From: Catenulispora acidiphila DSM 44928
GTDB taxonomy: Bacteria > Actinomycetota > Actinomycetes > Streptomycetales > Catenulisporaceae
NCBI RefSeq assembly: GCF_000024025.1
Contig: NC_013131.1
Location: forward strand, 4,340,001-4,404,000
Reading direction: 5' to 3'
Length of the DNA: 64,000 nt
The first letter of the stretch is position 1; each line of letters starts with the position of its first letter. The translations under genes were made by a program, and so were the position numbers. Positions 16,247-24,374 of this stretch are shown here, in pieces. Below the pieces are notes generated by a model that was not told the DNA's origin, did not search any database, and worked only from the letters and a program-made list of their open reading frames with translations.

Positions 16247-19210
16247 TCAGGGAACCGTGATGGTGCCGGTCAGCGGGAGGTTCCTGGACGAGTCGCCGAC
16301 GAGGATCTGGTAGGCCCCCGACGTCGTCGTCCAGCCGCCGGCCGAGTCCGCCCAGTGGGCCAGGTCATGGCTGCTCACGGTGAACTGCACGGTCTGGCTC
16401 TGGCCGGGGGCGAGGCTCACCCGGACGAAGCCCTTCAGCTGTTTGGGCGGCTCGCCGGTGGACGAGGGATCGCCCACGTAGAGCTGCGCCACTTCGGCTC
16501 CCGCCGTAGTCCCCGTGTTGGTGACCGTGGCGGTGACGGTGCTGGTGTTTCCAGAGAGGGCGCCGACGCTCAGGTTCGAGAACCCGAAGCTGGTGTAGGA
16601 GAGCCCGTATCCGAAGGGGAAGAGAGGTGTCTTGTTCTGCGAGTCGTACCAGCGGTAGCCGACGTCGACGCCTTCGGAGTACTGGACCTGGTTGTTCGTG
16701 CCGGGCCACTGCGCCGTGGTGTGCGCCGGTACGTCGGCCAGGCTCGCCGGGAAGGTGACCGGCAGCTTACCGGACGGGTTCGCGTCGCCGAACAACAGGG
16801 CAGCGATGGCGTTGCCCGCCTCCTGGCCGGCGTACCAGTTCTCGAAAACACCGGCGACCGAGCCCAGCCACGGCATGGTGACCGCCGAGCCGGTGTTGAG
16901 GACGACGATGGTCTTCGGGTTGGCCGCGGCCACCGACGAGATCAGCGTGTTCTGGTTGCCCGGGAGGTCGATGTTCGAGATGTCGCTGCCCTCGGACTCC
17001 CCGTAGTTCGCGAAAACGATCGCGACGTCGGAGGCCTTGGCCAGGTTGACCGCGCGGGTGACGCCGGCGGCGTCGGTGCCGGCCTCGTAGGAGACGGTCA
17101 CGCCGGAGCCCGCCCGGTTCGTGATGCCGGTCAGCGGGGAGACGGTGCCCGAGCTGCTGACGCCGGCGCTGCCGCCGCCGCTGGTCTGCACGCCCGAGCC
17201 GCCGTCGTTGCCCAGCACGGCGATCGAGTGCGTCGTCGAGGTGGACAGCGGCAGGAGGCTGTTGGCGTTCTTGAGCAGGACGGTGCCTTCCTCGGCGACC
17301 GTCCGCGCGGTGGCCACGTGGGCCGGCGTGGTGACGGTCGCGCCGGTCGAGCCGCTGGGCGCCTTGTCGAAGAGCCCGAACTCGAACATCTTCGTCAGGA
17401 CCCTGCCGACCATGGTGTTCAGCGTGGCCGTGGTCACCGTGCCCGCCGTGACGGCCGAGGACAGCGCCGTGCCGAAGTAGCCGCTGCCCGGCATCTCCAT
17501 CGTCAGGCCGGAGTTCGCCGACGCGACGGTCGAGTGCGTGGCGCCCCAGTCCGAGGTGACGAACCCGGTGAACGCGTCCTGCTGGTACAGCGCGGTGTTG
17601 AGGATATACGGGTTCTCACACGCGTAGGTTCCGTTGATCGTGCTGTACGAGCACATCACCGAGGACGCGTTGCCCTTGGTGATCGCCGCGTTGAACGCGG
17701 GCAGGTAGATCTCCTGCAGCGTCTGGTTGTCGACGATGGCGTTGTCGGCCGGGCTGTTGCGGTTCGTCTCCTGGTTGTAGACGGCCGCGTGCTTGACCTG
17801 GGCCATCACGCCCTGACTCTGGATGCCCTGGATGTTGGCGGCGGCTATCTGGCCGGCCAGGTAGGGGTCCTCGCTGAACGTCTCGAAGGCCCGGCCGAAC
17901 CGCGGGTCGCGGACGATGTTGACCGTCGGGCCGAGAGCGACGCTCACGCCCTTGCCGGCGAACTCGGTGCCCTCGGTCGCCCCGTACTGGTTCTCCAGCG
18001 CGGTGTCCCATGTCGCCGCCGCCGCTACGGGCGCGGGCAGCTGGGTGACGCCGCCGAGCCCGTCGCCGACGCCTTGGGGACCGTCCTGCAGATTGAGGCC
18101 GGGGACGCACAGGGCCGGGATCGGTGCGACGACCCCGACGTACGCGCCGCCGACGCCGTGCAGCAGCGAGATCTTCTGGGACTGGTTCATGGCCGCGATG
18201 ACCTGGCTGACGCGCGTCGCGACCGGAGCCGCGGAGCCGACCCACGGGCAGTTGGGGGGAGGCGGGGTGCCGGTGCCGGTGAGGACCTGGAACTCCCAGA
18301 GCGAATAGCCGTACGGGGTGGCCCTGGCAGTACCGTACATGCGGACGTACCGGCCGGTGCCCGTCACGTTGAGCGACTGGGTGCCGCCGGGGCCGCTGGT
18401 GGTCGAGTAGACCGTCGTCCAGGTCGCCGCGTCCTGCGACGTCTGGATCTGGAACGCCGAGGCGAACGCGGCCTCCCACGTCAGGTCGACGTGGCAGATC
18501 GGCTGGGACGAGCCCAGGTCCACTTGGACCCACTGCGGGTCGCTGAAGGCGCTCGACCAGCGGGTACTGGTATCTCCGTCGAAGGCGGCGCTCGCCGGCG
18601 TCATCGCGTTCTCGGTCGACGAGGCGGTGGCCGGCCTGCCCTGCGCGGCGTTAGCCGGTCCGCAGGTTCCGCCGGTGTCACCGGTCGTTCCGTAGACCTG
18701 GAACTCCCAGAGCGAGTAACCCCACGCGGTTCCACGGGCGGTGCCGTACAAGCGTATGTACCGGCCGGTGCCTGTGACGTTCAGGGTCTGGGTTCCACCG
18801 GTGCCCGTGGTGGTCGAGTAGATACTCGTCCACACGGCGGCATCAGGAGAGGTCTGGATCTGGAAGGACTTGCCGTAGGCGGTCTCCCATTGCAGGACGA
18901 CCTGGCTGATCGTGTCACTCGCACCGAGGTCGACCTGGATCCACTGCGGGTCGCTGAAGGCGCTGGACCAGCGGGTGGTGGTGTTGCCGTCGACGGCGGC
19001 GCTCGCCGGAGTCCCGGCGTTCTCGGTGGAGGACGCGGTCGCCGACTTGCCTTGCGACAACAGCGTCGTGCCCGCAGCCGAAGCCTTGCTCGGCACGGCC
19101 AGCTGGGTACCGCCGACCAGTGCCGTGAGGATCGCCAGGACGGTCAGGAGGGTGAACAGCACCCTGAGTCTTCCGTGACGTCGCGATGTGCCAGGACTCG
19201 AGCGGGCCAT
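16247..19210 (-). CDS. Secreted glycoside hydrolase family 3 protein with two discoidin (F5/8 type C) domains
   Basis: 987 residues from ATG 19210, chosen for GAAGGAG 7 nt upstream; the open frame extends further but lacks a signal. A long signal peptide/membrane anchor (residues ~15-50) is followed by two near-identical F5/8 type C/CBM32-like domains (about 52-175 and 187-320), then GH3 N- and C-terminal domains and a C-terminal fibronectin III-like domain (LKGFVRVSLAPGQSQTVQFTV). Landmarks are RDPRFGRAFETFSEDPYLAG, KHAAVYNQETNR and FVTSDWGAT, where the Asp before Trp is the family nucleophile. The enzyme likely trims beta-glucoside or xyloside ends of polysaccharide held by the discoidin modules. 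A palindromic operator lies 65 bp upstream. Confidence 0.9.
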   Translation of the reverse strand: MARSSPGTSRRHGRLRVLFTLLTVLAILTALVGGTQLAVPSKASAAGTTLLSQGKSATASSTENAGTPASAAVDGNTTTRWSSAFSDPQWIQVDLGASDTISQVVLQWETAYGKSFQIQTSPDAAVWTSIYSTTTGTGGTQTLNVTGTGRYIRLYGTARGTAWGYSLWEFQVYGTTGDTGGTCGPANAAQGRPATASSTENAMTPASAAFDGDTSTRWSSAFSDPQWVQVDLGSSQPICHVDLTWEAAFASAFQIQTSQDAATWTTVYSTTSGPGGTQSLNVTGTGRYVRMYGTARATPYGYSLWEFQVLTGTGTPPPPNCPWVGSAAPVATRVSQVIAAMNQSQKISLLHGVGGAYVGVVAPIPALCVPGLNLQDGPQGVGDGLGGVTQLPAPVAAAATWDTALENQYGATEGTEFAGKGVSVALGPTVNIVRDPRFGRAFETFSEDPYLAGQIAAANIQGIQSQGVMAQVKHAAVYNQETNRNSPADNAIVDNQTLQEIYLPAFNAAITKGNASSVMCSYSTINGTYACENPYILNTALYQQDAFTGFVTSDWGATHSTVASANSGLTMEMPGSGYFGTALSSAVTAGTVTTATLNTMVGRVLTKMFEFGLFDKAPSGSTGATVTTPAHVATARTVAEEGTVLLKNANSLLPLSTSTTHSIAVLGNDGGSGVQTSGGGSAGVSSSGTVSPLTGITNRAGSGVTVSYEAGTDAAGVTRAVNLAKASDVAIVFANYGESEGSDISNIDLPGNQNTLISSVAAANPKTIVVLNTGSAVTMPWLGSVAGVFENWYAGQEAGNAIAALLFGDANPSGKLPVTFPASLADVPAHTTAQWPGTNNQVQYSEGVDVGYRWYDSQNKTPLFPFGYGLSYTSFGFSNLSVGALSGNTSTVTATVTNTGTTAGAEVAQLYVGDPSSTGEPPKQLKGFVRVSLAPGQSQTVQFTVSSHDLAHWADSAGGWTTTSGAYQILVGDSSRNLPLTGTITVP

Positions 19211-19274
19211 GGAGACTCCTTCTCTTGGCGAGCTGACGTCAGTAGTCGAAGTCCCCGTGGTGACGCGCGGTATC

Positions 19275-19290
19275 GGGAGAGCGCTCTCCC
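19275..19290. promoter_or_regulatory. Perfect 16-bp palindrome, LacI/CebR-type operator upstream of GH3
   Basis: The sequence GGGAGAGCGCTCTCCC lies 65-80 bp before the GH3 start. The central GAGCGCTC core is the hallmark of LacI-family operators, and the CebR site of cellulose-utilising Streptomyces is TGGGAGCGCTCCCA. The GH3 gene is therefore probably repressed until an oligosaccharide inducer is present. No LacI-type regulator is encoded in the window. Confidence 0.7.
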
Positions 19291-19575
19291 ACCCCTCAAG
19301 TGAGATATACGCTCGCGTTTCGGGGTTGTCAAACAACCCTGATACGGCCGCCGGCACGATGGCCGACTGCGTGAAAAGGCTCATTTGACGCCGAGGTGTG
19401 CGCGCTCTGTGACGTACCACCGGGCACTCGACGAGCGGCTTCGTGTGGCCCGGGTGTGGCGGGGCGGGTTCTAGGGGTGGTCGCAACACCTGAGTAGGGG
19501 AGTAGATCGTGCGGGAGAGGCGGGAGCTCGGGAAGCGCGCCTAAGAGGGACAAGCGTGATCGGTATCTTCGGTTG
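19291..19575. other. Gap between the GH3 promoter and IS30 remnant
   Basis: No coding frame with support. The left part should hold the GH3 promoter and the right part the end of the IS30-like element; I could not find its inverted repeats. Confidence 0.35.
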
Positions 19576-20079
19576 ATGGCGCAGCGATTGAGCAACGCCG
19601 CTGCGTGTCGCGAGGTGGGGGTCAACCCCAAGACCGGCTATCGGTGGAGATGCGGTCGCAAAGTTGTCGATCGGGCTGGGCGTGAGCGTGTCTATGCACC
19701 GATCACCGATCACCGATCACCGAACAGCGTGACGGCGACGAGGTCTTGTCGCGGTTCTTGTCCGAGGACGAGCGCATCGCCATCGCCGACTTGCTGCGTG
19801 CCGGCAGGTCGCTGCGGGCCATCGCGCGGGAGTTGGGCCGTAGTCCTGCCACGGTCAGCCGGGAGGTCGGTCGCAACAGCCATCCCCGCACCGGCAAATA
19901 CAACCCCTTCTACGCTCAACAGCGGGCTGCAGTGCGGCGGGCGCGGTCCAGAGACGGCAAGATTCGACGTGATCCGGAGCTGAAGGCATATATCCAGCCG
20001 CGCCTCAACCAGCGCTGGAGCCCGGAGCAGATCAGCCGAGCCCTGCGTGAGGTCGAAGGGATCGCTGATCAGCGATCCC
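19576..20079 (+). pseudogene. IS30-family transposase, frameshifted and 3'-truncated
   Basis: The first frame (ATG 19576) reads RLSNAAACREVGVNPKTGYRW. After 19697 the frame changes and continues as EDERIAIADLLRAGRSLRAIARELGRSPATVSREVGRNS...KYNPFYAQQRAAVRRARS...RWSPEQISRALRE, the HTH part of IS30-family transposases. The frame change coincides exactly with four 7-bp units (see repeat). Homology stops at about 20057, before any DDE catalytic residues, so the gene is inactive. Confidence 0.75.
19697..19724 (+). repeat. Heptanucleotide repeat CACCGAT x3 + CACCGAA
   Basis: Four 7-bp units run from 19697 to 19724 inside the IS30 transposase. With only two units the reading frame would be continuous (YAPITEQRDGDEV), so two extra units (14 bp) explain the frameshift. 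Gain of one further unit would restore the frame. Confidence 0.85.
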
Positions 20080-20139
20080 GGCCGGGCGTCCGGTACGTCA
20101 CCAGGTCGTGCGCTGCTTGGCGAACACAGCGCACGACCT
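20058..20139. terminator. 22-bp perfect palindrome followed by a 13-bp-stem hairpin
   Basis: 20058-20079 is a perfect palindrome with arms GGGATCGCTGA. At 20103-20139 AGGTCGTGCGCTG pairs exactly with CAGCGCACGACCT across an 11-nt loop. A third weaker stem (TCCCGCG/CGCGGGA) lies at about 20140-20168. Together they sit at the 3' end of the minus-strand gene at 20183 and of the IS30 relic, so a bidirectional terminator is the simplest reading. Confidence 0.55.
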
Positions 20140-20182
20140 CCCGCGTCCGATCTGTCAGGGCGCGGGAGACCGCGGCGGGGTA

Positions 20183-20485
20183 TCAGAGGCCGAACGCTTC
20201 CTTGGTCTTCTCCCGCTGCGAAGGCGCCACGCCGCGCATGACCTCGTAGCTGCTACCGTCCGTGGTCGACACGATGATGACGTCGTGGCCCTGAAGCTCC
20301 TCGACGGTGGCGATGGCGTCGCGCGACAGGGAGATGTTGTCGTTGAAGATCAGCCGGAACGGGACTTTGAGACGGATCGTCTGTTCGTCGAAGTCGTCCA
20401 CGGCCCAGCGCTTGTTCTCGGACTTTTCCTCGGACTCGTCCTCGGTCTTGTCGTCGGTCTTGTCGTCGGTCTTGTTCTCAGTCAT
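20183..20485 (-). CDS. Small acidic protein with a charged N-terminal tail
   Basis: 100 residues. The first ~28 are almost only Lys, Asp, Glu, Thr and Ser with DDKT repeats and should be disordered. The remainder (IRLKVPFRLIFNDNISLSRDAIATVEELQGHDVIIVSTTDG) looks like a compact alpha/beta fold. I do not recognise the family. The gene stands alone between the IS30 relic and the MarR-PDZ gene and is followed by the hairpins at 20058-20139. Confidence 0.6.
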   Translation of the reverse strand: MTENKTDDKTDDKTEDESEEKSENKRWAVDDFDEQTIRLKVPFRLIFNDNISLSRDAIATVEELQGHDVIIVSTTDGSSYEVMRGVAPSQREKTKEAFGL

Positions 20486-20590
20486 GCCTGCTAGCGTGGC
20501 GTCGGCGGAGAACTGACGGCGGTACAGGTAGGCCGTTCGGGTGTGTCGCCTGAGTGCACCGCCACGTCCGGTGCCGGGTCGAAAGCGTGG

Positions 20591-21568
20591 TCAGACCTGG
20601 TGGATCACCGTGTCGTGTGCGAAGGCCGCAGGTAGAGATTTCTGATCCGCGCAGTGTGGACTCAGGTCCAGCACCGCTTGGTGGGGTGCGTCAACGCCGC
20701 GGATCAGGTCGACGGTCAGCGTGTCGGCCTCGGCCTCGGCTGCGCCGCGGAGTGCGGCGTGCAATGAGGCCACTGAGCGCAGTTCGCGGCCGCCGGCGTT
20801 GATGAGGACGTCGCCGGTTCTGATGTCGGCGCGGTCGGCGCGGCTGTCCCGGTCGACGGCCTTGACGAGCAGCCCGGCGATTTCGGGGAGGCCGACGGCG
20901 CGCCGGATTTCGATCGCGCGGTGGGCCGGGGTCAGGGAAAGGCCCAGGCGCGGCAGGGCGCCGGTGGAGACCGACCCTTCGAAGGCGACCAGCAGGAGGC
21001 GCAGCAGTGCGGACAGGGTTTCGCGCTGTTCTGAGTCCAAGGCGGCGAGCAGGCGGCTCTCGGTGCTGAGGTGGGCCGGAGTGACGCGGTCCAGGAGGTC
21101 GCGGCCGGCGGGGGCGAGGCTGACGAGGGTGTTGCGGCGGTCGGCCGGGTCCGGTGCGACGGCGACAAGGCTGCGGTCGGCGAGGCGTTCGATGCGAACG
21201 CTGATGGTTCCGGAGGTGAGACCCAGCTCCCGCATGAGGCGGCGCTGGGGGACGCCTTCGGGCTGGTCGAGCTGGCGCAGAGTCGCCAGGGCGATGTAGT
21301 CAGGGCCGTTGAGTCCGAACTCGGCGAACGTGGCCTCGACTTCGGCCTCGATGATGCGTCGAACCCGGCCCAGGCGCTGCACCACTGCTACCGGCGACAG
21401 GTCGAGGTCGGGCTGGACCTGGGCCCAGCCCTCCAGGAACCGGTCGACGGAGTCCTGCAGGCCGACGGAGTCCGTGGCGGCCGCAATGGCGGCGGCGCCG
21501 AGGAGGCCACCGGCAGGGACGTCGGCGCCGGGTCCGTCTGCGGCGGGGAGATCAGTAGACAACGGCAT
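20591..21568 (-). CDS. MarR-family regulator fused to a C-terminal PDZ domain
   Basis: 325 residues from ATG 21568 (the frame is open to 21646). Residues ~75-200 form a MarR winged helix (YIALATLRQL...QRRLMRELGLTSGTISVRIERLADRSLVAVAPDPADRRNTLVSL). Residues ~225-310 look like a PDZ domain (LPEIAGLLVKAVDRDSRADRADIRTGDVLINAGGRELRSVASLHAALR). MarR proteins usually respond to small ligands; a PDZ would bind a C-terminal peptide, suggesting protein-mediated control. It is transcribed divergently from the SDR gene and probably represses it and itself through the palindrome at 21606-21625. Confidence 0.8.
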   Translation of the reverse strand: MPLSTDLPAADGPGADVPAGGLLGAAAIAAATDSVGLQDSVDRFLEGWAQVQPDLDLSPVAVVQRLGRVRRIIEAEVEATFAEFGLNGPDYIALATLRQLDQPEGVPQRRLMRELGLTSGTISVRIERLADRSLVAVAPDPADRRNTLVSLAPAGRDLLDRVTPAHLSTESRLLAALDSEQRETLSALLRLLLVAFEGSVSTGALPRLGLSLTPAHRAIEIRRAVGLPEIAGLLVKAVDRDSRADRADIRTGDVLINAGGRELRSVASLHAALRGAAEAEADTLTVDLIRGVDAPHQAVLDLSPHCADQKSLPAAFAHDTVIHQV

Positions 21569-21605
21569 GCCTCGGAGCTTACCGTCTAGCCAATGGCTTT
21601 GGCCC

Positions 21606-21625
21606 AAGGTATTTGCCAAAACCTT
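21606..21625. promoter_or_regulatory. Imperfect palindrome in the MarR-PDZ/SDR intergenic region
   Basis: AAGGTATTTGCCAAAACCTT is a 20-bp palindrome with 8 of 10 pairs matching, between the divergent starts at 21568 and 21670. Its size and AT-rich centre fit a MarR-type operator. An overlapping TTTGGC...GCCAAA repeat lies in the same stretch. Confidence 0.5.
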
Positions 21626-21669
21626 CTGCGCAACCTTTTCCCACACCTGCCCAGTGAGGATCCGAATCC

Positions 21670-22473
21670 ATGGACCTGCAGTTGCACGACAAGCGTGCCC
21701 TCGTCACCGGAAGCACGAGCGGCATCGGCCGGGCGATAGCCCTGGGTTTGGCCCGCGAGGGCGTCGCGGTCGTCGTCCACGGCCGGGACGCCGAACGCGC
21801 CCAAGCTACCGCTGAGGCCATCATCGCGGCTGGCGGCCGGGCGGCCGTCGTCCTGGGCGATCTGACCGACGACGCCGCGGCGGCCGCGGTCGCCGAGGAG
21901 GCAGCCGGCGCGTTCGGCGGCGTCGACATCCTGGTCAACAACGCCGGCGGCCTCGGCGCCGACGGTTGGTCCGAGGCTTCGGCCGAGGACTGGATCAGCC
22001 TCTACAACGGCAACGTCGGATCCGCGGTCCGCCTGATCCGGGCCCTGACACCGTCGATGAAGGCGAACGCCTGGGGTCGGATCATCCAGATCGGCAGCGC
22101 CGCCAACCCCAACCCGATCCCGGCCCGCGCCGCGTACAGCGCCGCCAAAGCCGCCCTGGCCAACCTCACCGTCAGCCTCACCAAAGAACTCGCCGCCACC
22201 GGCATCACGGTCAACACCGTCAGCCCCGGCCCGAGCCGCACCGACGGCTTCCGCGACCTGGCCGCCGGCTTCGCCGCCCACCACAGCCTCGGCGACGACC
22301 TCGAAGCCGCGACCCGCAGACTCCTTGACGGGCCCCTGGCCAGCCCGTCGGACCGCCTGGCCGAACCCGAGGAGATCGCGGCCCTGGTCGCCCTCGTCGC
22401 CAGCCCGCTTGGCGCCTCGGTCAACGGCGCCAACCTGCGCATCGACGGCGGCCTCATCCCGACCGTCAACTAG
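21670..22473 (+). CDS. Short-chain dehydrogenase/reductase
   Basis: A 267-residue classical SDR. The nucleotide-binding motif TGSTSGIGRAIA lies at residues ~14-25 and the NNAG motif near 87. The active-site Ser lies in IIQIGSAANPNP and the YSAAK Tyr-Lys pair about 12 residues later. The end IDGGLIPTVN is typical. It should reduce or oxidise a small alcohol/ketone with NAD(P)(H) in the cytoplasm; the substrate is not predictable. Expression is probably governed by the divergent MarR-PDZ regulator. Confidence 0.9.
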   Translation: MDLQLHDKRALVTGSTSGIGRAIALGLAREGVAVVVHGRDAERAQATAEAIIAAGGRAAVVLGDLTDDAAAAAVAEEAAGAFGGVDILVNNAGGLGADGWSEASAEDWISLYNGNVGSAVRLIRALTPSMKANAWGRIIQIGSAANPNPIPARAAYSAAKAALANLTVSLTKELAATGITVNTVSPGPSRTDGFRDLAAGFAAHHSLGDDLEAATRRLLDGPLASPSDRLAEPEEIAALVALVASPLGASVNGANLRIDGGLIPTVN

Positions 22474-22694
22474 CGACCTGTGTCCAGAGGGAGGTAAGCC
22501 GGAACCGGCGCGTGCCAGGCGTCGGCGCTTGTTTGCCGACGGCCCGCCACACCAGCACGGCGGTGCGCTGCGGCCAGTCCTTTGGGACCGGGTTCCCGGC
22601 CAGGGTCCGGGTGTCGATGGCGGTGTCGCGGATTCTGCCTGGGGCACCGGCACAAACTCCAGCCTGCGGAGACCTTTTCCTATGCACGGCTGTG
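22474..22694. other. Gap after the SDR gene
   Basis: Together with the operator region this makes a gap of about 380 bp to the next start at 22857. A minus-strand frame at 22466-22708 has fair codon use but no start context or family I can support, so I do not call it. Confidence 0.35.
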
Positions 22695-22728
22695 TTGTAT
22701 CTCAACAATACAATTCTGTACCGTATTG
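22695..22728. promoter_or_regulatory. AT-rich overlapping inverted repeats upstream of the haemoglobin operon
   Basis: TTGTAT (22695-22700) and ATACAA (22708-22713) are inverted with a 7-bp spacer. CAATAC (22706-22711) pairs with GTATTG (22723-22728) across 11 bp. The three half-sites occur in an unusually AT-rich patch about 130 bp before the start at 22857, which suggests a regulated promoter. I cannot name the regulator; a nitric-oxide or redox sensor would suit the gene content. Confidence 0.5.
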
Positions 22729-22856
22729 AAATATGACGTGGTCCGGCTGGATGCCCTGCCGCCGGACGCCATCCAGCGCCGTCTCCGATCTGGCATCCGC
22801 CAGGTCACGCGCATATCAGCACACGTACAACGACTGGTTCAACCGGAGAGCGCACC

Positions 22857-23648
22857 ATGATCGTCGAATACATCCGTTACCTGATACCCGCTGACAGCAG
22901 CGAGCAGTTCGAGTCCGCCTATGCCCGCGCCGCCTCAGCCTCGCTCGCCGTGGCCCCGCAGTGTGTGGAATATGAACTGGCCCGCTGCACGGAAGCTCCC
23001 GACCACTACATCCTGCGCATCGTCTGGACCTCCGCGGACGACCATCTGCACGGCTTCCGCGGCGGCCCGCACTTCGCGGCCTTCTTCGCCGAGATCAAGC
23101 CCTACGTGACGGCGATCGAGGAGATGCGGCACTACGAGCGCACCGCCGTGCGCGGCCAGGGCGGATCGGTTCCGACCATGTTCGACTGGCTCGGCGGCGC
23201 CAAAGCCCTGGAGCGCCTGACAGACGTGTTCTACGACCACGTCCTGGCCGACGAGGTGGTCGGGCCGCTGTTCGCGCACATGGACCCGGCCCATCCACAC
23301 CACGTCGCACTGTGGTTGGGCGAGGTATTCGGCGGTCCGTCGCGCTACACCGCCGAACGCGGTGGCTATCACCACATGATCACCCAGCACCTCGGCAAGG
23401 CCATCACCGAACCGCAGCGCCGCCGCTGGACCAACCTTCTGATGGACGCCGCCGACGAGGTGGACCTGCCGTCCGACCCGGAGTTCCGCGCGGCTTTCGC
23501 CTCCTACATCGAGTGGGGCACCCGCCTGGCGCTGACCAACTCCCAGCCCGGCGCGACCCCCTTCACCCATGCACGGGTCCCGCACTGGGAATGGGGCGCC
23601 GGCATCACCCCGCCCTACCGGTCCGCCGCATCCAAGGCCGCGTCATGA
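22857..23648 (+). CDS. Antibiotic-biosynthesis-monooxygenase domain fused to group II truncated haemoglobin
   Basis: 263 residues with two domains. Residues 1-95 form an ABM ferredoxin-like domain (MIVEYIRYLIPADSSEQFE...YILRIVWTSADDHLHGFRGGPHFAAFF). Residues ~105-235 form a truncated haemoglobin (group II): Tyr-B10 in TDVFYDHV, the proximal His in HHMITQHLGKAI and Trp-G8 in RRRWTNLL. Such globins bind O2 and NO and often serve NO or peroxide detoxification; the ABM domain may supply a redox partner or act on a quinone-like compound. Its stop overlaps the RibA start (ATGA), so the two are translationally coupled. Confidence 0.88.
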   Translation: MIVEYIRYLIPADSSEQFESAYARAASASLAVAPQCVEYELARCTEAPDHYILRIVWTSADDHLHGFRGGPHFAAFFAEIKPYVTAIEEMRHYERTAVRGQGGSVPTMFDWLGGAKALERLTDVFYDHVLADEVVGPLFAHMDPAHPHHVALWLGEVFGGPSRYTAERGGYHHMITQHLGKAITEPQRRRWTNLLMDAADEVDLPSDPEFRAAFASYIEWGTRLALTNSQPGATPFTHARVPHWEWGAGITPPYRSAASKAAS

Positions 23649-24325
23649 CACAGCCCTGTGCCACCGACGAGCGGCAGGGACAACTGCCGGCCGCCTCGGT
23701 CCGGGCCGCAGTCCGAATACCGCTCCAACTGCCCGACGGACTGTGGACCGACGGCGAGGCCTTCAGCTTCAACGGCCTGGCCGACGGCCAAGAGCACCTC
23801 GCCGTCGGGCTCGGGAACCACCGGGGCACGGACGTACCGCTGGTGCGGCTGCACTCCGAATGCCTGACCGGCGATGTACTGGGTTCAGCACGCTGCGACT
23901 GCGGCCCACAACTCGCCGATGCCGTCGACCAGATTTCCCGGACCAGCGGATACCTCATCTACCTGCGTCAAGAAGGCCGCGGCATCGGCCTCTACAACAA
24001 GCTCGACGCCTACGCGTTGCAAGACCAGGGCCAGGACACCTACGCGGCCAACGAGTCCCTGGGCCTGCCGGCGGACGGCCGCGACTACGGCGCCGCCGCC
24101 CAAATGCTGCACGCCCTGGACGTACGGGAGATCAGGCTCCTGTCGAACAACCCCGACAAGCAGGCCCAACTCGCCCGGCACGGCATCGTGGTGCGCGACC
24201 AGGTCCCGACCGGTGTGTTCGTGACCACCTCGAACACCCGCTACCTCCAGGCCAAGATCGACGTCGCCGGACACCAGATCGCGCTACGCGCACCCACGGA
24301 GCACGGGGGAGGTGTACCGGCGTGA
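23645..24325 (+). CDS. ribA: GTP cyclohydrolase II
   Basis: 226 residues starting at the ATGA overlap with the globin gene. GTP cyclohydrolase II converts GTP to 2,5-diamino-6-ribosylamino-4(3H)-pyrimidinone 5'-phosphate, the first step of riboflavin synthesis. The three zinc ligands are Cys73, Cys84 and Cys86 (ECLTGDVLGSARCDC), and the catalytic segment YLIYLRQEGRGIGLYNKLDAY is intact. Only the RibA part is present, without the RibB half found in many actinobacterial fused enzymes. Outside a rib cluster and coupled to a globin fusion, it may supply flavin for a reductase or flavin-derived metabolite. Confidence 0.9.
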   Translation: MTQPCATDERQGQLPAASVRAAVRIPLQLPDGLWTDGEAFSFNGLADGQEHLAVGLGNHRGTDVPLVRLHSECLTGDVLGSARCDCGPQLADAVDQISRTSGYLIYLRQEGRGIGLYNKLDAYALQDQGQDTYAANESLGLPADGRDYGAAAQMLHALDVREIRLLSNNPDKQAQLARHGIVVRDQVPTGVFVTTSNTRYLQAKIDVAGHQIALRAPTEHGGGVPA

Positions 24326-24374
24326 CCCTCAGGGAGAACCGAAGCGTCCCTGTGGCGGCGCGGCGCGCGCGGTG

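Noticed and set aside
16355-19303. Long plus-strand frame (about 980 residues) opposite the GH3 gene
   Set aside because: GC-bias shadow; the minus frame has discoidin and GH3 motifs.
22466-22708. Minus-strand frame of 80 residues after the SDR gene
   Set aside because: Part of it looks protein-like (DTRTLAGNPVPKDWPQRTAVLVWRAVG), but I cannot tie it to a family, there is no ribosome-binding site, and it may be a relic or chance.
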